NCBI GenBank assembly: GCA_017307855.1 | Contig: JAFKGD010000009.1 | Location: forward strand, 62,001 to 126,000 | Source of the DNA: Burkholderiales bacterium | GTDB taxonomy: Bacteria; Pseudomonadota; Gammaproteobacteria; Burkholderiales; Burkholderiaceae_C | DNA length: 64,000 nucleotides | Direction of reading: 5' to 3' | Shown here: piece by piece, positions 43,502-52,090 of the stretch | How the letters are laid out: every line of letters starts with the position of its first letter | Numbering within the stretch: the stretch's first letter is position 1 | Program-made: the position numbers and the translations under genes | The notes under the pieces: generated by a model | The model's database searches: none | The model's input: the letters and a program-made list of their open reading frames with translations, nothing else | What the model was told of the DNA's origin: nothing

Positions 43502-44128
43502 ATGGACATTGCACCCCATGCCCCCGCCGCAGACGGCCGTGTCACCCACCTGCTCTACCTGCACGGTTTCCGATCCTCGCCGCAATCGGCCAAGGCGCGC
43601 CACATGGCCGCCCGCGTGGCCGCGCGGCATCCGGCCGTGCACTGGTGGTGTCCGCAGTTGCCCCCCTCGCCGCGAGAGGCCATGGAAGCCGTGATGCAGC
43701 GCGTGGCCGCCTGGCCGGCCGACCGAACGGCCGTCGTCGGCTCGTCGCTCGGCGGCTTCTATGCGACCCACGTGGCCGAGACGCTGGGCTGCCGCGCCGT
43801 GCTGCTCAATCCGGCCGTCGACCCGGCGCGCGATCTCGCCCGCTACATCGGCGAGCAGACCGCCTGGCACGACCCCGCCGAAAGCTTCTATTTCGAGCCG
43901 CGGTACGTGGACGAGCTGCGCGCCCTGGCCCACGGTCCGCTGGCCAACCCGGCGCGCTATCTCGCCGTGATCGCCAAGGGCGACGAGGTGCTCGACTGGC
44001 GCGAGATGACCACGCGCTACGCAGGCGCACGCATCAAGCTGCTGGACGCCAGCGACCACGCACTGTCCGACTTCGACGACCACATCGACGAGATTTTCGA
44101 CTTCCTCCATCTGGCTGTCCCGGCATAG
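43502..44128 (+). CDS. YqiA-type esterase (alpha/beta hydrolase)
   Basis: 208 residues. THLLYLHGFRSSPQSAKARH is the YqiA signature, AVVGSSLGGFYATHVAE holds the nucleophile Ser, AVLLNPAVDPARDL follows, and LDASDHALSDFDD carries the Asp/His end of the triad. The family hydrolyses short-chain esters in vitro; the in vivo substrate is unknown. It is divergent from rodA (55-bp gap) and upstream of the RNase gene. Confidence 0.88.
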   Translation: MDIAPHAPAADGRVTHLLYLHGFRSSPQSAKARHMAARVAARHPAVHWWCPQLPPSPREAMEAVMQRVAAWPADRTAVVGSSLGGFYATHVAETLGCRAVLLNPAVDPARDLARYIGEQTAWHDPAESFYFEPRYVDELRALAHGPLANPARYLAVIAKGDEVLDWREMTTRYAGARIKLLDASDHALSDFDDHIDEIFDFLHLAVPA

Positions 44129-44180
44129 CCGGGCGGTTGTCGAGGCCAGGATGCGCGGATCCGGCCTGGCCGGGTCGCTG

Positions 44181-44224
44181 CATAGCCCCTCATGGGGGAG
44201 CGCCGCAGGCGCCTCGGGGGGAGT
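44181..44224. repeat. REP-like palindromic sequence
   Basis: CCCCTCATGGGGG is followed by a stem GCGCC (44200-44204), GCA, GGCGC (44208-44212) and then CTCGGGGGGA. Stacked GC-rich hairpins framed by C- and G-runs in an intergenic gap match the dispersed REP-like elements typical of Comamonadaceae genomes. A related sequence lies between ftsZ and ftsA. Confidence 0.5.
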
Positions 44225-44244
44225 CCAATGCCACAATCCGCCCC

Positions 44245-46335
44245 ATGTTTGTATTGTTCGAAGAAGCCGGCAAGTTCCTGGCCGGCCGCGTGTTGTCCGA
44301 AGCCGAGTCGTCCGCACAGGTGGAACTCGATTCCGGCAAGCGCGTGAAGGTCAAGGCCGCCAACATCCTCATGCGGTTCGAGAAGCCGGCGCCCGCCGAG
44401 CTCCTGGCCCAGGCCCGTGCGATGGCTGCCGAGATCGACCTCGACCTGGCCTGGGAATTCGCCCCCGACGAGGAATTCGGCTTTGCCGACCTCGCTCGCG
44501 ACTACTACAGTGCGTCCGCCGGCCAGGTGGAGCAGGCCGCCGCGCTGCTGCGGCTGTTCGAGACGCCACATTACTTCCGCCGCGCCGGCCGCGGGCGCTT
44601 CCGCAAGGCACCGGCCGAGATCGTCCAGCAGGCGCTGGCCGCCATCGAGAAAAAGAAGCAGATCCAGGCGCAGATCGACGGCTGGTCGGCCGATCTGGCG
44701 CGTGGCGAATGCCCCGAGCCGATCCGCGAGCAGCTCTACCGCATCCTGTTCAAGCCCGACAAGAACTCGCCCGAATACAAGGCCGTGGTCGAAGCCTCGC
44801 GCGCCACCCAGACCGCGCCGCTGGCTTTGCTGCAGCGCGCGGGCGCCATCGACTCGCCCTACCAGTTCCACTGGCGGCGCTTCCTGTTCGAGCACTTCCC
44901 GCGCGGCACCGGCTTCCCCGCACTCACGGCACCCGTGATCGCCGACGAACTGCCGCTGGCCGACGTGCGCGCCTTCTCCATCGACGACTCGCAGACCACC
45001 GAGATCGACGACGCGCTCTCGCTCACCGGCCTGGGCTCGGGCACGGTCACGCTGGGCATCCACATCGCCGCACCGGGCCTGGCGCTGGCCCCGGGCGACG
45101 CGGTGGATCAGGTGGCACGCCAGCGGCTGTCCACCGTCTACATGCCGGGCCACAAGATCACCATGCTGCCCGACGACGTGGTGCAGTCGTACACGCTGCA
45201 GGAAGGGCGCGATTGCCCCGCGGTGTCGCTTTACGTCACGCTCGACGAAGCCACGCTGGAGATCTCGGCCAGCGAGACGAAGCTCGAGCGCGTGCCGATC
45301 GCCGCCAACCTGCGCCACGACCAGCTCGACGAGGTGGTGACCGAGGACTGGCTGGCCAGCGGCAACGCCGCCGACCGCCTGCCCGCCGGTGCGCCCGCCG
45401 GGCAGAGCATCGGCCAGCCGGAGCTGGCCTTCCTGTGGCGGCTGGCCAAACACCTCAAGGCCGCACGCGAAGTGGTGCGCGGCAAGCCGGAGAACTTCTC
45501 GCGGCCCGACTACACCTTCCGCCTGGCCGGCCAGCGCGACGACGACGACCTCGAGCCGCGCGGCACCGAAGACGTCGTGATCGGCGTGCGCCGGCGCGGC
45601 GCGCCGCTGGACCTGATCGTGGCCGAGGCCATGATCCTGGCCAACAGCACCTGGGGCAGCTGGCTGGGCGAGCTCGGCGTGCCCGCCATCTACCGCAGCC
45701 AGGCCAGCCTGGCGCCCGGCGTGAAGGTGCGCATGGGCACCAAGGCGCTGCCTCACGCGGGCATCGGCGTGAAGAGCTACGCCTGGAGCACCTCGCCGCT
45801 GCGCCGCTACACCGATCTGGTGAACCAGTGGCAGATCATCGCGGGCGCGCGCCACGGCCGCACGGCTGCGCTGGCTGCCCCCTTCAAGCCCAAGGATGCG
45901 GCGCTGTTCGCCATCATCTCGGCATTCGACGCCGCCTACAGTGCCTACAACGCCAACCAGGGCGGCATGGAGCGCTTCTGGACGCTGCGCTGGCTCGAAC
46001 AGCAGGGCGTGGGCGAGCTCGACGCCACGGTCATCAAGGACAACCTGGTGCGCGCCGACACGCTGCCGCTGGTGCTGCCCGTGCTGGGCGCACAGGGCCT
46101 GCCGCGCGGGGCGCGCGTTCGTGTGAAGCTGGGCGGCATCGATCTGATCGCGCTGGACGTGACGGGCACCGTGACAGAGCGCCTGGACGCGGACAGCGGC
46201 GCCGATGCACTGGACGATTCCGCCAGCGACGACGAGGACACCGTGGCCGGCCCGATCGCCATCGCGGTCGATCTGGCCGATGCGCAAACCCCGGGCGAAG
46301 GCGCCGCGCCCGACAGCGATAATCCGGCTCCGTGA
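44245..46335 (+). CDS. RNase II family exoribonuclease (RNB domain)
   Basis: 696 residues from ATG 44245. The RNB domain is recognised by RAFSIDDSQTTEIDDALSLT (about residue 245; the Asp residues bind Mg), GIHIAAPGLALAPGDAVDQV, TVYMPGHKITMLPDDVVQ, AEAMILANSTWG and the RNA-binding region IGVKSYAWSTSPLRRYTDLV. The N-terminal part replaces the usual cold-shock domains with a helical domain. The C-terminus ends in an acidic low-complexity tail (SDDEDTVAG). It degrades single-stranded RNA 3'-5'. The TonB-like gene starts inside its stop codon. CACAAT lies 7 nt before the ATG. Confidence 0.9.
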   Translation: MFVLFEEAGKFLAGRVLSEAESSAQVELDSGKRVKVKAANILMRFEKPAPAELLAQARAMAAEIDLDLAWEFAPDEEFGFADLARDYYSASAGQVEQAAALLRLFETPHYFRRAGRGRFRKAPAEIVQQALAAIEKKKQIQAQIDGWSADLARGECPEPIREQLYRILFKPDKNSPEYKAVVEASRATQTAPLALLQRAGAIDSPYQFHWRRFLFEHFPRGTGFPALTAPVIADELPLADVRAFSIDDSQTTEIDDALSLTGLGSGTVTLGIHIAAPGLALAPGDAVDQVARQRLSTVYMPGHKITMLPDDVVQSYTLQEGRDCPAVSLYVTLDEATLEISASETKLERVPIAANLRHDQLDEVVTEDWLASGNAADRLPAGAPAGQSIGQPELAFLWRLAKHLKAAREVVRGKPENFSRPDYTFRLAGQRDDDDLEPRGTEDVVIGVRRRGAPLDLIVAEAMILANSTWGSWLGELGVPAIYRSQASLAPGVKVRMGTKALPHAGIGVKSYAWSTSPLRRYTDLVNQWQIIAGARHGRTAALAAPFKPKDAALFAIISAFDAAYSAYNANQGGMERFWTLRWLEQQGVGELDATVIKDNLVRADTLPLVLPVLGAQGLPRGARVRVKLGGIDLIALDVTGTVTERLDADSGADALDDSASDDEDTVAGPIAIAVDLADAQTPGEGAAPDSDNPAP

Positions 46336-47210
46336 ACCTGCGGTCCTTCAGCACCCTCCAGATCGCGCTCGGCGTGTCGGTCGCGCTGCACGCGGTGCTG
46401 CTGACCGTGCGCTTCGTCGATCCGCAGGCGTTCAACCGCATCTTCCAGGACTCGCCGCTCGAGGTGATCCTGGTGAATGCCAAGGCCAACGAGCGGGTGG
46501 ACAAACCCCAGGCCATCGCGCAGTTCGCACTGGCTGGCGGCGGCAATGTCGAAAAAGGCCGTGCCACCAGTCCCCTGCCCGCATCGGCCCTGACCGCCCG
46601 CGGCGATGCCTCCGAGGATTCGCAGCGCCGCATCGATTCCATGCAGGAGCAACAGATGCTCATGCTGGCGCAGATCCGCCAGACGCTCGCCGCCATGCCG
46701 CCGCCCGATCCGCGCCGCGTGGCCAATTCGCCCGAAGCCCGCGCCAACGAGGAGCGCCGCCGCCAGCTGATGCAGCTACTGGCCGAGATCGAACGCCGCG
46801 TGAACGAGGAAAACGCGCGGCCCAAGCGGCGCTACATCAGCCCCTCCACAGCCGCCGGCGTGCACGCGCTCTACTACAGCCGCTTCAAGGAAAGGGTGGA
46901 GAACCTCGGCACCACCAACTTCCCCACGCTGGCCGGCAACAAGCTCTATGGCGAGCTCACCATGCTCATCAGCCTCAACTCGATGGGCGAGGTCATCAAC
47001 ACCGAGATCGTGCAGACCTCGGGCAACCGCGCACTCGACCGCATCGCGCAGGCTATCGTGCGCGCGGGCGCGCCCTACGGCCAGTTCAGCCCGGCGATGC
47101 TGCGCGAGTTCCAGATCATGGTGGTGTCGTCCCGCTTCCGCTTCACGCGCGACGAAGTACTCGAGACCATGACCACCACGGCCGGCGGCGCCCGCGCCGA
47201 AGCTCCCTGA
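46332..47210 (+). CDS. TonB-like energy-transducing protein
   Basis: 292 residues starting at GTG 46332, overlapping the previous TGA. One N-terminal helix (LQIALGVSVALHAVLLTVRF) has the conserved S/H of TonB-type anchors. A long Ala/Gln/Arg helical periplasmic linker follows instead of the usual Pro-rich one. The TonB C-terminal domain (about 185-285) includes YGELTMLISLNSMGEVINTE. It probably transmits energy across the periplasm, but no exbB/exbD or receptor is adjacent. The order rnb-tonB-aroE-mtgA is typical of related genomes. Confidence 0.8.
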   Translation: MNLRSFSTLQIALGVSVALHAVLLTVRFVDPQAFNRIFQDSPLEVILVNAKANERVDKPQAIAQFALAGGGNVEKGRATSPLPASALTARGDASEDSQRRIDSMQEQQMLMLAQIRQTLAAMPPPDPRRVANSPEARANEERRRQLMQLLAEIERRVNEENARPKRRYISPSTAAGVHALYYSRFKERVENLGTTNFPTLAGNKLYGELTMLISLNSMGEVINTEIVQTSGNRALDRIAQAIVRAGAPYGQFSPAMLREFQIMVVSSRFRFTRDEVLETMTTTAGGARAEAP

Positions 47211-47258
47211 CATCGCCGCCACGGCGCGCCTTTCCTTCCTGTTTTTTTGCGGATACCG

Positions 47259-48092
47259 ATGGATTTCTATTGCCTCATGGGCCACCCGGTCGAGCACAGC
47301 CGCTCGCCCTGGTTGCACGCCCGCTTTGCCGAACTCACGGGCCAGCACCTGCGCTACGACAAGCGGCTGGTGCCGCTCGACGGCTTCCACGCCGCCGTGC
47401 AGGACTTCCGCGACGCGGGTGGCCGCGGCTGCAACGTCACCGTACCGTTCAAGTTCGAGGCTGCCGCGATGGCCGACGTGCTCACCGAACGTGCACGCCT
47501 GGCCGGCGCGGTCAACGTGCTGAGCTTCCGCCCCGACGGCATCCATGCCGACAACAGCGATGGCGTGGGCCTGGTGCACGACATCCAGCACAACGCCGGC
47601 GTGCCGCTGGCGGGCCGCGACCTGCTGCTGATCGGCGCCGGCGGCGCGGCAGCCGGCGTGCTCGGGCCGCTGCTGGACGCGCGCCCGCGCAGCATCACCC
47701 TGGTCAACCGCACGCAGTCGCGCGCCACCGAACTGGCGGCGCGCCATGCGCCGGTGGCTGCGCGCTCGGGTGTCGATCTGCTGGTGCAGGACATCGAGGT
47801 CGTGCGCGGCAGCTTCGACCTGGTCATCAATGCGAGCGCCAGCAGCCTGGCCGGCGGCCCGCCGCCCGTGCGTGACGCCGTCCTCAAGCCCGGTGCCCTG
47901 GCCTGCGACCTGATGTACGGCGAGGCCGCGCGCGGCTTCCTGCAATGGGCCGCCGAACGTGGCGCCGTGCCTCGGGACGGCCTGGGCATGCTGGTCGAGC
48001 AGGCCGCCGAGGCTTTCCACATCTGGCGCGGCGTGCGTCCGCCCTCCGCACAGGTGCTCGCCGAAGTGCGCGCGCTGGTGGACAGCCACTGA
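47259..48092 (+). CDS. aroE: shikimate dehydrogenase
   Basis: 277 residues from ATG 47259; a TTG four codons upstream is less likely. LMGHPVEHSRSPWLHARFAE binds shikimate, GCNVTVPFKFEA holds the catalytic Lys, HADNSDGVGLVHDI the Asp, LLIGAGGAAAGVLGPLL the NADP-binding Rossmann loop, and NRTQSRATELA follows. It reduces 3-dehydroshikimate to shikimate in aromatic amino-acid synthesis. It is separated from mtgA by 19 nt. Confidence 0.96.
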   Translation: MDFYCLMGHPVEHSRSPWLHARFAELTGQHLRYDKRLVPLDGFHAAVQDFRDAGGRGCNVTVPFKFEAAAMADVLTERARLAGAVNVLSFRPDGIHADNSDGVGLVHDIQHNAGVPLAGRDLLLIGAGGAAAGVLGPLLDARPRSITLVNRTQSRATELAARHAPVAARSGVDLLVQDIEVVRGSFDLVINASASSLAGGPPPVRDAVLKPGALACDLMYGEAARGFLQWAAERGAVPRDGLGMLVEQAAEAFHIWRGVRPPSAQVLAEVRALVDSH

Positions 48093-48111
48093 CACGGCCG
48101 GTGCGCGCGCC

Positions 48112-48840
48112 ATGAAACCCCTGCTGCGCTGGATCGGCCTCGTTGTACTGGCAGGACTGGCACTGCAGCTGTTCTTCCTGGGGCGCGTGGCGCTGATGAC
48201 CGTGGTGGCGCCCGAGTCCACGTCGTTCCAGCGGTCCGAAGCCTGGCGGATCGCGCGCGAGCAGGGCAAGCTGCCTTGGCGCCACGAGTGGGTCGGTTAC
48301 GCGCAGATCTCCGATCACCTCAAGCGCGCCGTCATCGCCAGCGAGGACGGCGACTTCATCAATCATGGCGGTGTCGAATGGGAAGCCATCGAGAAGGCCT
48401 GGCAGCGCAACACCCGCGCCGAGCAGGCCGCCGCGCGCCGTGCCCAGGCGCAGAAGGCCGCGCGTGCGCCGCGCATCGTCGGCGGCTCGACCATCACGCA
48501 GCAGCTCGCCAAGAACCTGCTGCTCTCGGGTGAGCGCACCCTGCTGCGCAAGGGCCAGGAGTTCGTGCTCACCCAGATGCTGGAGCTCCTGCTGTCCAAG
48601 CAGCGCATCCTGGAGATCTACCTCAACAGCGTCGAATGGGGCGAAGGCGTGTTCGGCGCCGAGGCCGCCTCGCGCCACTATTTCCGCAAAGGCGCCGACC
48701 GCCTCACGCCTTACGAAGCCGCGCGCCTGGCCGTGATGCTGCCGCGTCCGCGCTACTTCGAGAGACTGCCCAACTCGCCCTACCTCTCCAGCCGCGCCCA
48801 GACCATCGTGGCGCGCATGGGCGATGCCGTGCTTCCGTGA
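48112..48840 (+). CDS. mtgA: monofunctional peptidoglycan glycosyltransferase
   Basis: 242 residues. An N-terminal membrane anchor (IGLVVLAGLALQLFFLGRVA) is followed by a GT51 domain: SEDGDFINHGGVEWEAIE with the catalytic Glu, GGSTITQQLAKNLLLSGERT, and LNSVEWGEGVFGAEAASRHY. It polymerises lipid II into glycan strands without a transpeptidase domain. It follows aroE as in other Burkholderiales and is the last host gene before the AT-richer fic island. Confidence 0.96.
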   Translation: MKPLLRWIGLVVLAGLALQLFFLGRVALMTVVAPESTSFQRSEAWRIAREQGKLPWRHEWVGYAQISDHLKRAVIASEDGDFINHGGVEWEAIEKAWQRNTRAEQAAARRAQAQKAARAPRIVGGSTITQQLAKNLLLSGERTLLRKGQEFVLTQMLELLLSKQRILEIYLNSVEWGEGVFGAEAASRHYFRKGADRLTPYEAARLAVMLPRPRYFERLPNSPYLSSRAQTIVARMGDAVLP

Positions 48841-48892
48841 AGCAATGGCTACGAGGGCAGTCTTTGACGGGACTGGAGGGCGGCAAAAATTA

Positions 48893-49024
48893 GGTAATTC
48901 AACTGCAAATTACCCCTATTCGTATGGCATTTACCTTTTATCCGACCGGCGTCGCTGTACTGCAGTACTTCAAATTAATTAATTAATTCGATTGCAAATT
49001 ACCCCCTTTTGCATAGCATTTACC
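48893..49024. promoter_or_regulatory. tandem operator array upstream of fic
   Basis: Two degenerate repeat units of 89 bp each contain GCAAATTACCCC (48905-48916; 48994-49005) and, exactly 22 bp later, GCATTTACC (48927-48935; 49016-49024). GGTAATT (48893-48899) forms an inverted repeat with AATTACC (48908-48914). An (AATT)4 tract lies at 48972-48989. TTGCAA (48992-48997), 16 bp, TAGCAT (49014-49019) could be the fic promoter, so two boxes would cover the -35 and -10. The regular spacing suggests cooperative binding of one regulator. Confidence 0.6.
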
Positions 49025-49055
49025 CTATTTTTGTCGGATCCAATGCGGGTACTGC

Positions 49056-50106
49056 ATGCATTCACTCTCGATCGACTATCTCGCAAAGGCTCCGTTTCGA
49101 TACGCAGCAATTGGCGACGCTGCGCGCCCTGGGCGAATACCGGGGCAAGCAGAAGCTATATGTGGCGCAGTCGCCCGAAGTTTTGAGCGATTTGCGCCAG
49201 GTCGCTGTGGTGGAGTCGGCAGAATCCTCGAACCGTCTTGAGGGCGTTGTCGTAGCAGCGCACCGGCTCAAATCTCTGGTGCTCAAGAATGCGGCGCCGC
49301 AGAGCCGATCCGAACAGGAAGTGGCAGGTTATCGGGACGCGCTCGCGCTGATTCACGAAAGCGGCGCTCAGATGCCGCTCTCGGAAGGGACGTTGCTGCA
49401 GCTCCACGGCTGCCTATATCGTTATATGCCGCAGCCCGGCGGACGCTGGAAGGCGACCAACAACGACATCATTGAGCGCCACCCCGACGGCAGCTCACGC
49501 ATCAGGTTCCGGCCGGTGGCTGCGCATCTCACGCCCATGGCGATGACCGACACAGTCGCACGCTATCGTACGGCGCTGGATCAACACCTCGCCGATCCTC
49601 TGGTGTTGGTGCCTTTAGTCGTTCTCGACTTCCTGTGCATCCATCCGTTCCCGGATGGCAACGGACGCATGGCGAGACTGCTGACCCTGCAGCTGCTCTA
49701 CCACTTCGACTATGCCGTGGGCCGCTTCATCAGTCTGGAGCGCATCTTCGAAGAATCGAAAGAAAGCTACTACGAGACGCTGGAGGCCAGCTCGCAGCAC
49801 TGGCACGATGCCACCCACAACATCGCCCCGTGGCTGAATTACTTCTGGGGCGCGCTGTTGCGTGCCTATAAAGAGTTTGAAGAACGGGTAGGCACCATCG
49901 AGCGCGGGCGCGGAGCCAAGGGCGACCGTGTGCGCGCAGAGATTCTCAAGCGCCAGTTGCCCTTCTCCATCTCGGAAATTGAGGAAGCCTGTCCTGGCGT
50001 CAGCCGCGACATGGTGAGGGTGATTCTGCGTGCCATGAAAGCCGAAGGATTGATTGAACCGAATGGGAAAGGCAGAGGTGCCAAATGGCAGCACAAACAG
50101 TCATGA
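49056..50106 (+). CDS. Fic family AMPylator/phosphotransferase, apparent frameshift near the N-terminus
   Basis: The body is an intact Fic protein: regulatory helix with SNRLEG (49228-49245; the inhibitory SxxxE-G type), the active loop HPFPDGNGR (49642-49668) with every catalytic residue, and a C-terminal winged helix (RAEILKRQLPFSISEIEEAC) for DNA binding. Class II Fic enzymes transfer AMP to target proteins. The expected start MHSLSIDYLAK (ATG 49056) is in another frame from the body (RLRFDTQQLATLRALG). Removing one G of the GG at 49088-49089 joins them perfectly. Without that, only weak TTG starts (49009, about 49110) remain. It could be a pseudogene, a sequencing error or a recoding site. 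Confidence 0.75.
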
Positions 50107-50160
50107 CCCTCTGCAGGGCCGCCGTGCCCCTTGACGCGTCACGCGACCACAAAGAAAACA

Positions 50161-50466
50161 ATGGAGAGAAGAGCCGTGGATGACGTTTTTCAGTTTCGCA
50201 ACCAGTTGGTTGACCGTTACAGCAACTTCTCTCGCAGCTTTGTTCGCATTGCCGCGGATGACATCCAGAAGGAAGTCGAACGCCAGTACCAGGATGGTCG
50301 TTATTGGCCCGAGCCCCTGGTTCAGATCAATCCCAACTACCAGCGCAAAGGTACCGTCGCAACTCAATTCTCGGCTGCGCTGGATGAGCCATTCTCATCG
50401 TGGCTGCTTGACTTGGCATCGAATGCGTTGCGTGAAGCGCTACCCCCAACGCAGGGATACTCATAA
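50161..50466 (+). pseudogene. truncated N-terminal fragment resembling a large defence-type DEAD/DEAH helicase
   Basis: A 101-residue frame from ATG 50161. Residues 7-62 (VDDVFQFRNQLVDRYSNFSR...YWPEPLVQINPNYQ) look like the conserved start of large DUF1998-type DEAD/DEAH helicases found in defence islands: FR-x2-L-(V)-x2-YS-x-FSRSF, and RxWPEPLxQINP. After RKGTV the sequence no longer follows that pattern and stops at 50466, just before the next host gene. So this is probably a remnant left by deletion of the rest of the island. The family assignment comes from motif memory alone. Confidence 0.5.
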
Positions 50467-50473
50467 TCCAGAC

Positions 50474-51085
50474 ATGCTGGCCAAGATCACGAGCCTGTTC
50501 CTGCTGGGACTCATCCGACTGCTGACCGGCGCGCAGGCGCGGTGGTGGGGCTGCCCGCCCAAGGCCGAGCAGCGCATCTACTTCGCCAACCACCAGAGCC
50601 ATGCCGACCTGGTCATGATCTGGGCCGCGCTGCCGCAGGAGCTGCGCGGCATCACGCGCCCCATCGCCGCGCGCGACTACTGGACCCGGTCGCCCTTTCG
50701 CCAGTGGATCACCACCGCCGTGTTCAACGCGGTCTATGTGGACCGCGAACGCAAGGAAGGCGAAGATCCGCTGGCCCCGCTGATCGACGCGCTGGAACGC
50801 GGCGATTCCATCATCATCTTTCCCGAAGGCACGCGTGGCTACCAGGAAGAGCCGCAGCCGTTCAAGTCGGGCCTCTACAGCCTGGCGCAGCGCTTTCCCG
50901 ACGTGGTGCTGGTGCCGGCCTGGATCAACAACATCCAGCGACTGCTGCCCAAGGGCGAGGTGATCCCGGTGCCCGTGCTGTGCTCGGTGACCTTCGGCGC
51001 GCCGATCCAGCTGCAGGAAGGCGAAGACCGGCGTGTGTTCCTGGACCGCGCGCGCGATGCGGTCGTCGCCCTGCGCGAAGTCTGA
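50474..51085 (+). CDS. 1-acyl-sn-glycerol-3-phosphate acyltransferase family protein
   Basis: 203 residues from ATG 50474. A hydrophobic N-terminus ([15 protein letters not shown]) is followed by the acyltransferase HX4D motif in [46 protein letters not shown] and [16 protein letters not shown]. It likely makes phosphatidate or a related lipid; its partner downstream is a CdsA-like gene (9-nt gap), the order seen in ynbA/ynbB-type pairs. CATAAT (50462-50467) 6 nt before the ATG suggests a leaderless transcript. Confidence 0.88.
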   Translation: MLAKITSLFLLGLIRLLTGAQARWWGCPPKAEQRIYFANHQSHADLVMIWAALPQELRGITRPIAARDYWTRSPFRQWITTAVFNAVYVDRERKEGEDPLAPLIDALERGDSIIIFPEGTRGYQEEPQPFKSGLYSLAQRFPDVVLVPAWINNIQRLLPKGEVIPVPVLCSVTFGAPIQLQEGEDRRVFLDRARDAVVALREV

Positions 51086-51094
51086 GGTGCCGGC

Positions 51095-52090
51095 ATGAGT
51101 TTCAACGCTTTCCTGCGCAGCCTCACGCCCGACGAGCAGGTTGCGCTCGTCTTCGTCGTGCTGTTCGGCCTGCTGCTGCTGGCCAGCGTGGTGCTGTTCA
51201 CCGCCAGCCAGCGCGAACAGCCCGACAACGAAGAGGGCCGCCGCCGCACCGAACTGCTGGTGGACCTGCGCGAGTTGCTGCAGGCCTCGTGGATGATGAC
51301 CGCCGTGTTCTGGATCGGCTGGGCCATGGGCGAAACCGTGGCCACCGTCCTGTTCGCGCTGGTGGCGTTCTTCACATTGCGCGAATTCATCACGCTTTCG
51401 CCCACGCGGCGCGGCGACCACCGCAGCCTGATCCTGGCGTTCTTCGTCGTGTTGCCGGTCCAGTTCTGGCTGGTGGCCTCGCGCCACTTCGACCTGTTCA
51501 CCGTGTTCATTCCGGTGTACGTCTTCCTCGCGCTACCCGTGACGAGTGCGCTGGCCGACGACCCGCAGCGCTTCCTCGAACGCACGGCCAAGCTGCAGTG
51601 GGGAATCATGGTGTGCGTCTATGGCATGAGCCATGTGCCGGCGCTGCTGCTGCTGTCCTTCCCCGGATGGAACGGACGCCAGGCCTTCCTGGTGTTTTTC
51701 GTCGTGCTGGTGGTGCAGACCTGCATGGTGGCACAGCACCTGGCGGCGCGGCGTTTCTCGCGCCGGCCGGTGGCGCCCAACGTGAGCTCGAGCTTCAACT
51801 GGATCTCGTGGGCGATCGGCGTGCTGGCCGGTGGACTGGTGGGCGGCGTCCTGTCGGCGATGACGCCGTTCAAGCCCGGCCAGGCGCTGGGCATGGCACT
51901 CATCGCCTGCGTGGCAGGCTCGCTCGGCCATCTGGTGATGAAGGCGCTCAAGCGCGATCGCGGCGTGACCAACTGGGGCGGCCAGGCACGCTCGGTCACC
52001 GGGGCCACCGGCTTGCTCGACCGCGTGGATGCGCTGTGCTTCGCGGCGCCGATCTTCTTCCACTCGGTACGCTGGTACTTCAACCTCTGA
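51095..52090 (+). CDS. CdsA-like phosphatidate cytidylyltransferase family protein
   Basis: 331 residues, about eight membrane helices ([55 protein letters not shown] and others). The C-terminal part [20 protein letters not shown] ... [18 protein letters not shown] corresponds to the CDP-alcohol cytidylyltransferase signature (KR...LDRxDxL) but is divergent, lacking the usual KDxG. It would convert phosphatidate to CDP-diacylglycerol if active. It shares an operon with the preceding acyltransferase and overlaps ruvC by TGATGA. Confidence 0.85.
   Translation: MSFNAFLRSLTPDEQVALVFVVLFGLLLLASVVLFTASQREQPDNEEGRRRTELLVDLRELLQASWMMTAVFWIGWAMGETVATVLFALVAFFTLREFITLSPTRRGDHRSLILAFFVVLPVQFWLVASRHFDLFTVFIPVYVFLALPVTSALADDPQRFLERTAKLQWGIMVCVYGMSHVPALLLLSFPGWNGRQAFLVFFVVLVVQTCMVAQHLAARRFSRRPVAPNVSSSFNWISWAIGVLAGGLVGGVLSAMTPFKPGQALGMALIACVAGSLGHLVMKALKRDRGVTNWGGQARSVTGATGLLDRVDALCFAAPIFFHSVRWYFNL

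Noticed and set aside
48972..48989. (AATT)4 tract as a CRISPR-like or microsatellite feature
   Set aside because: It is a single short tract; it is better read as AT-rich promoter DNA within the fic control region.
49009..49055. TTG start at 49009 for the whole Fic frame
   Set aside because: It would begin inside the operator repeat and give an N-terminus unlike Fic proteins. The ATG at 49056 plus a one-base shift explains the sequence better.
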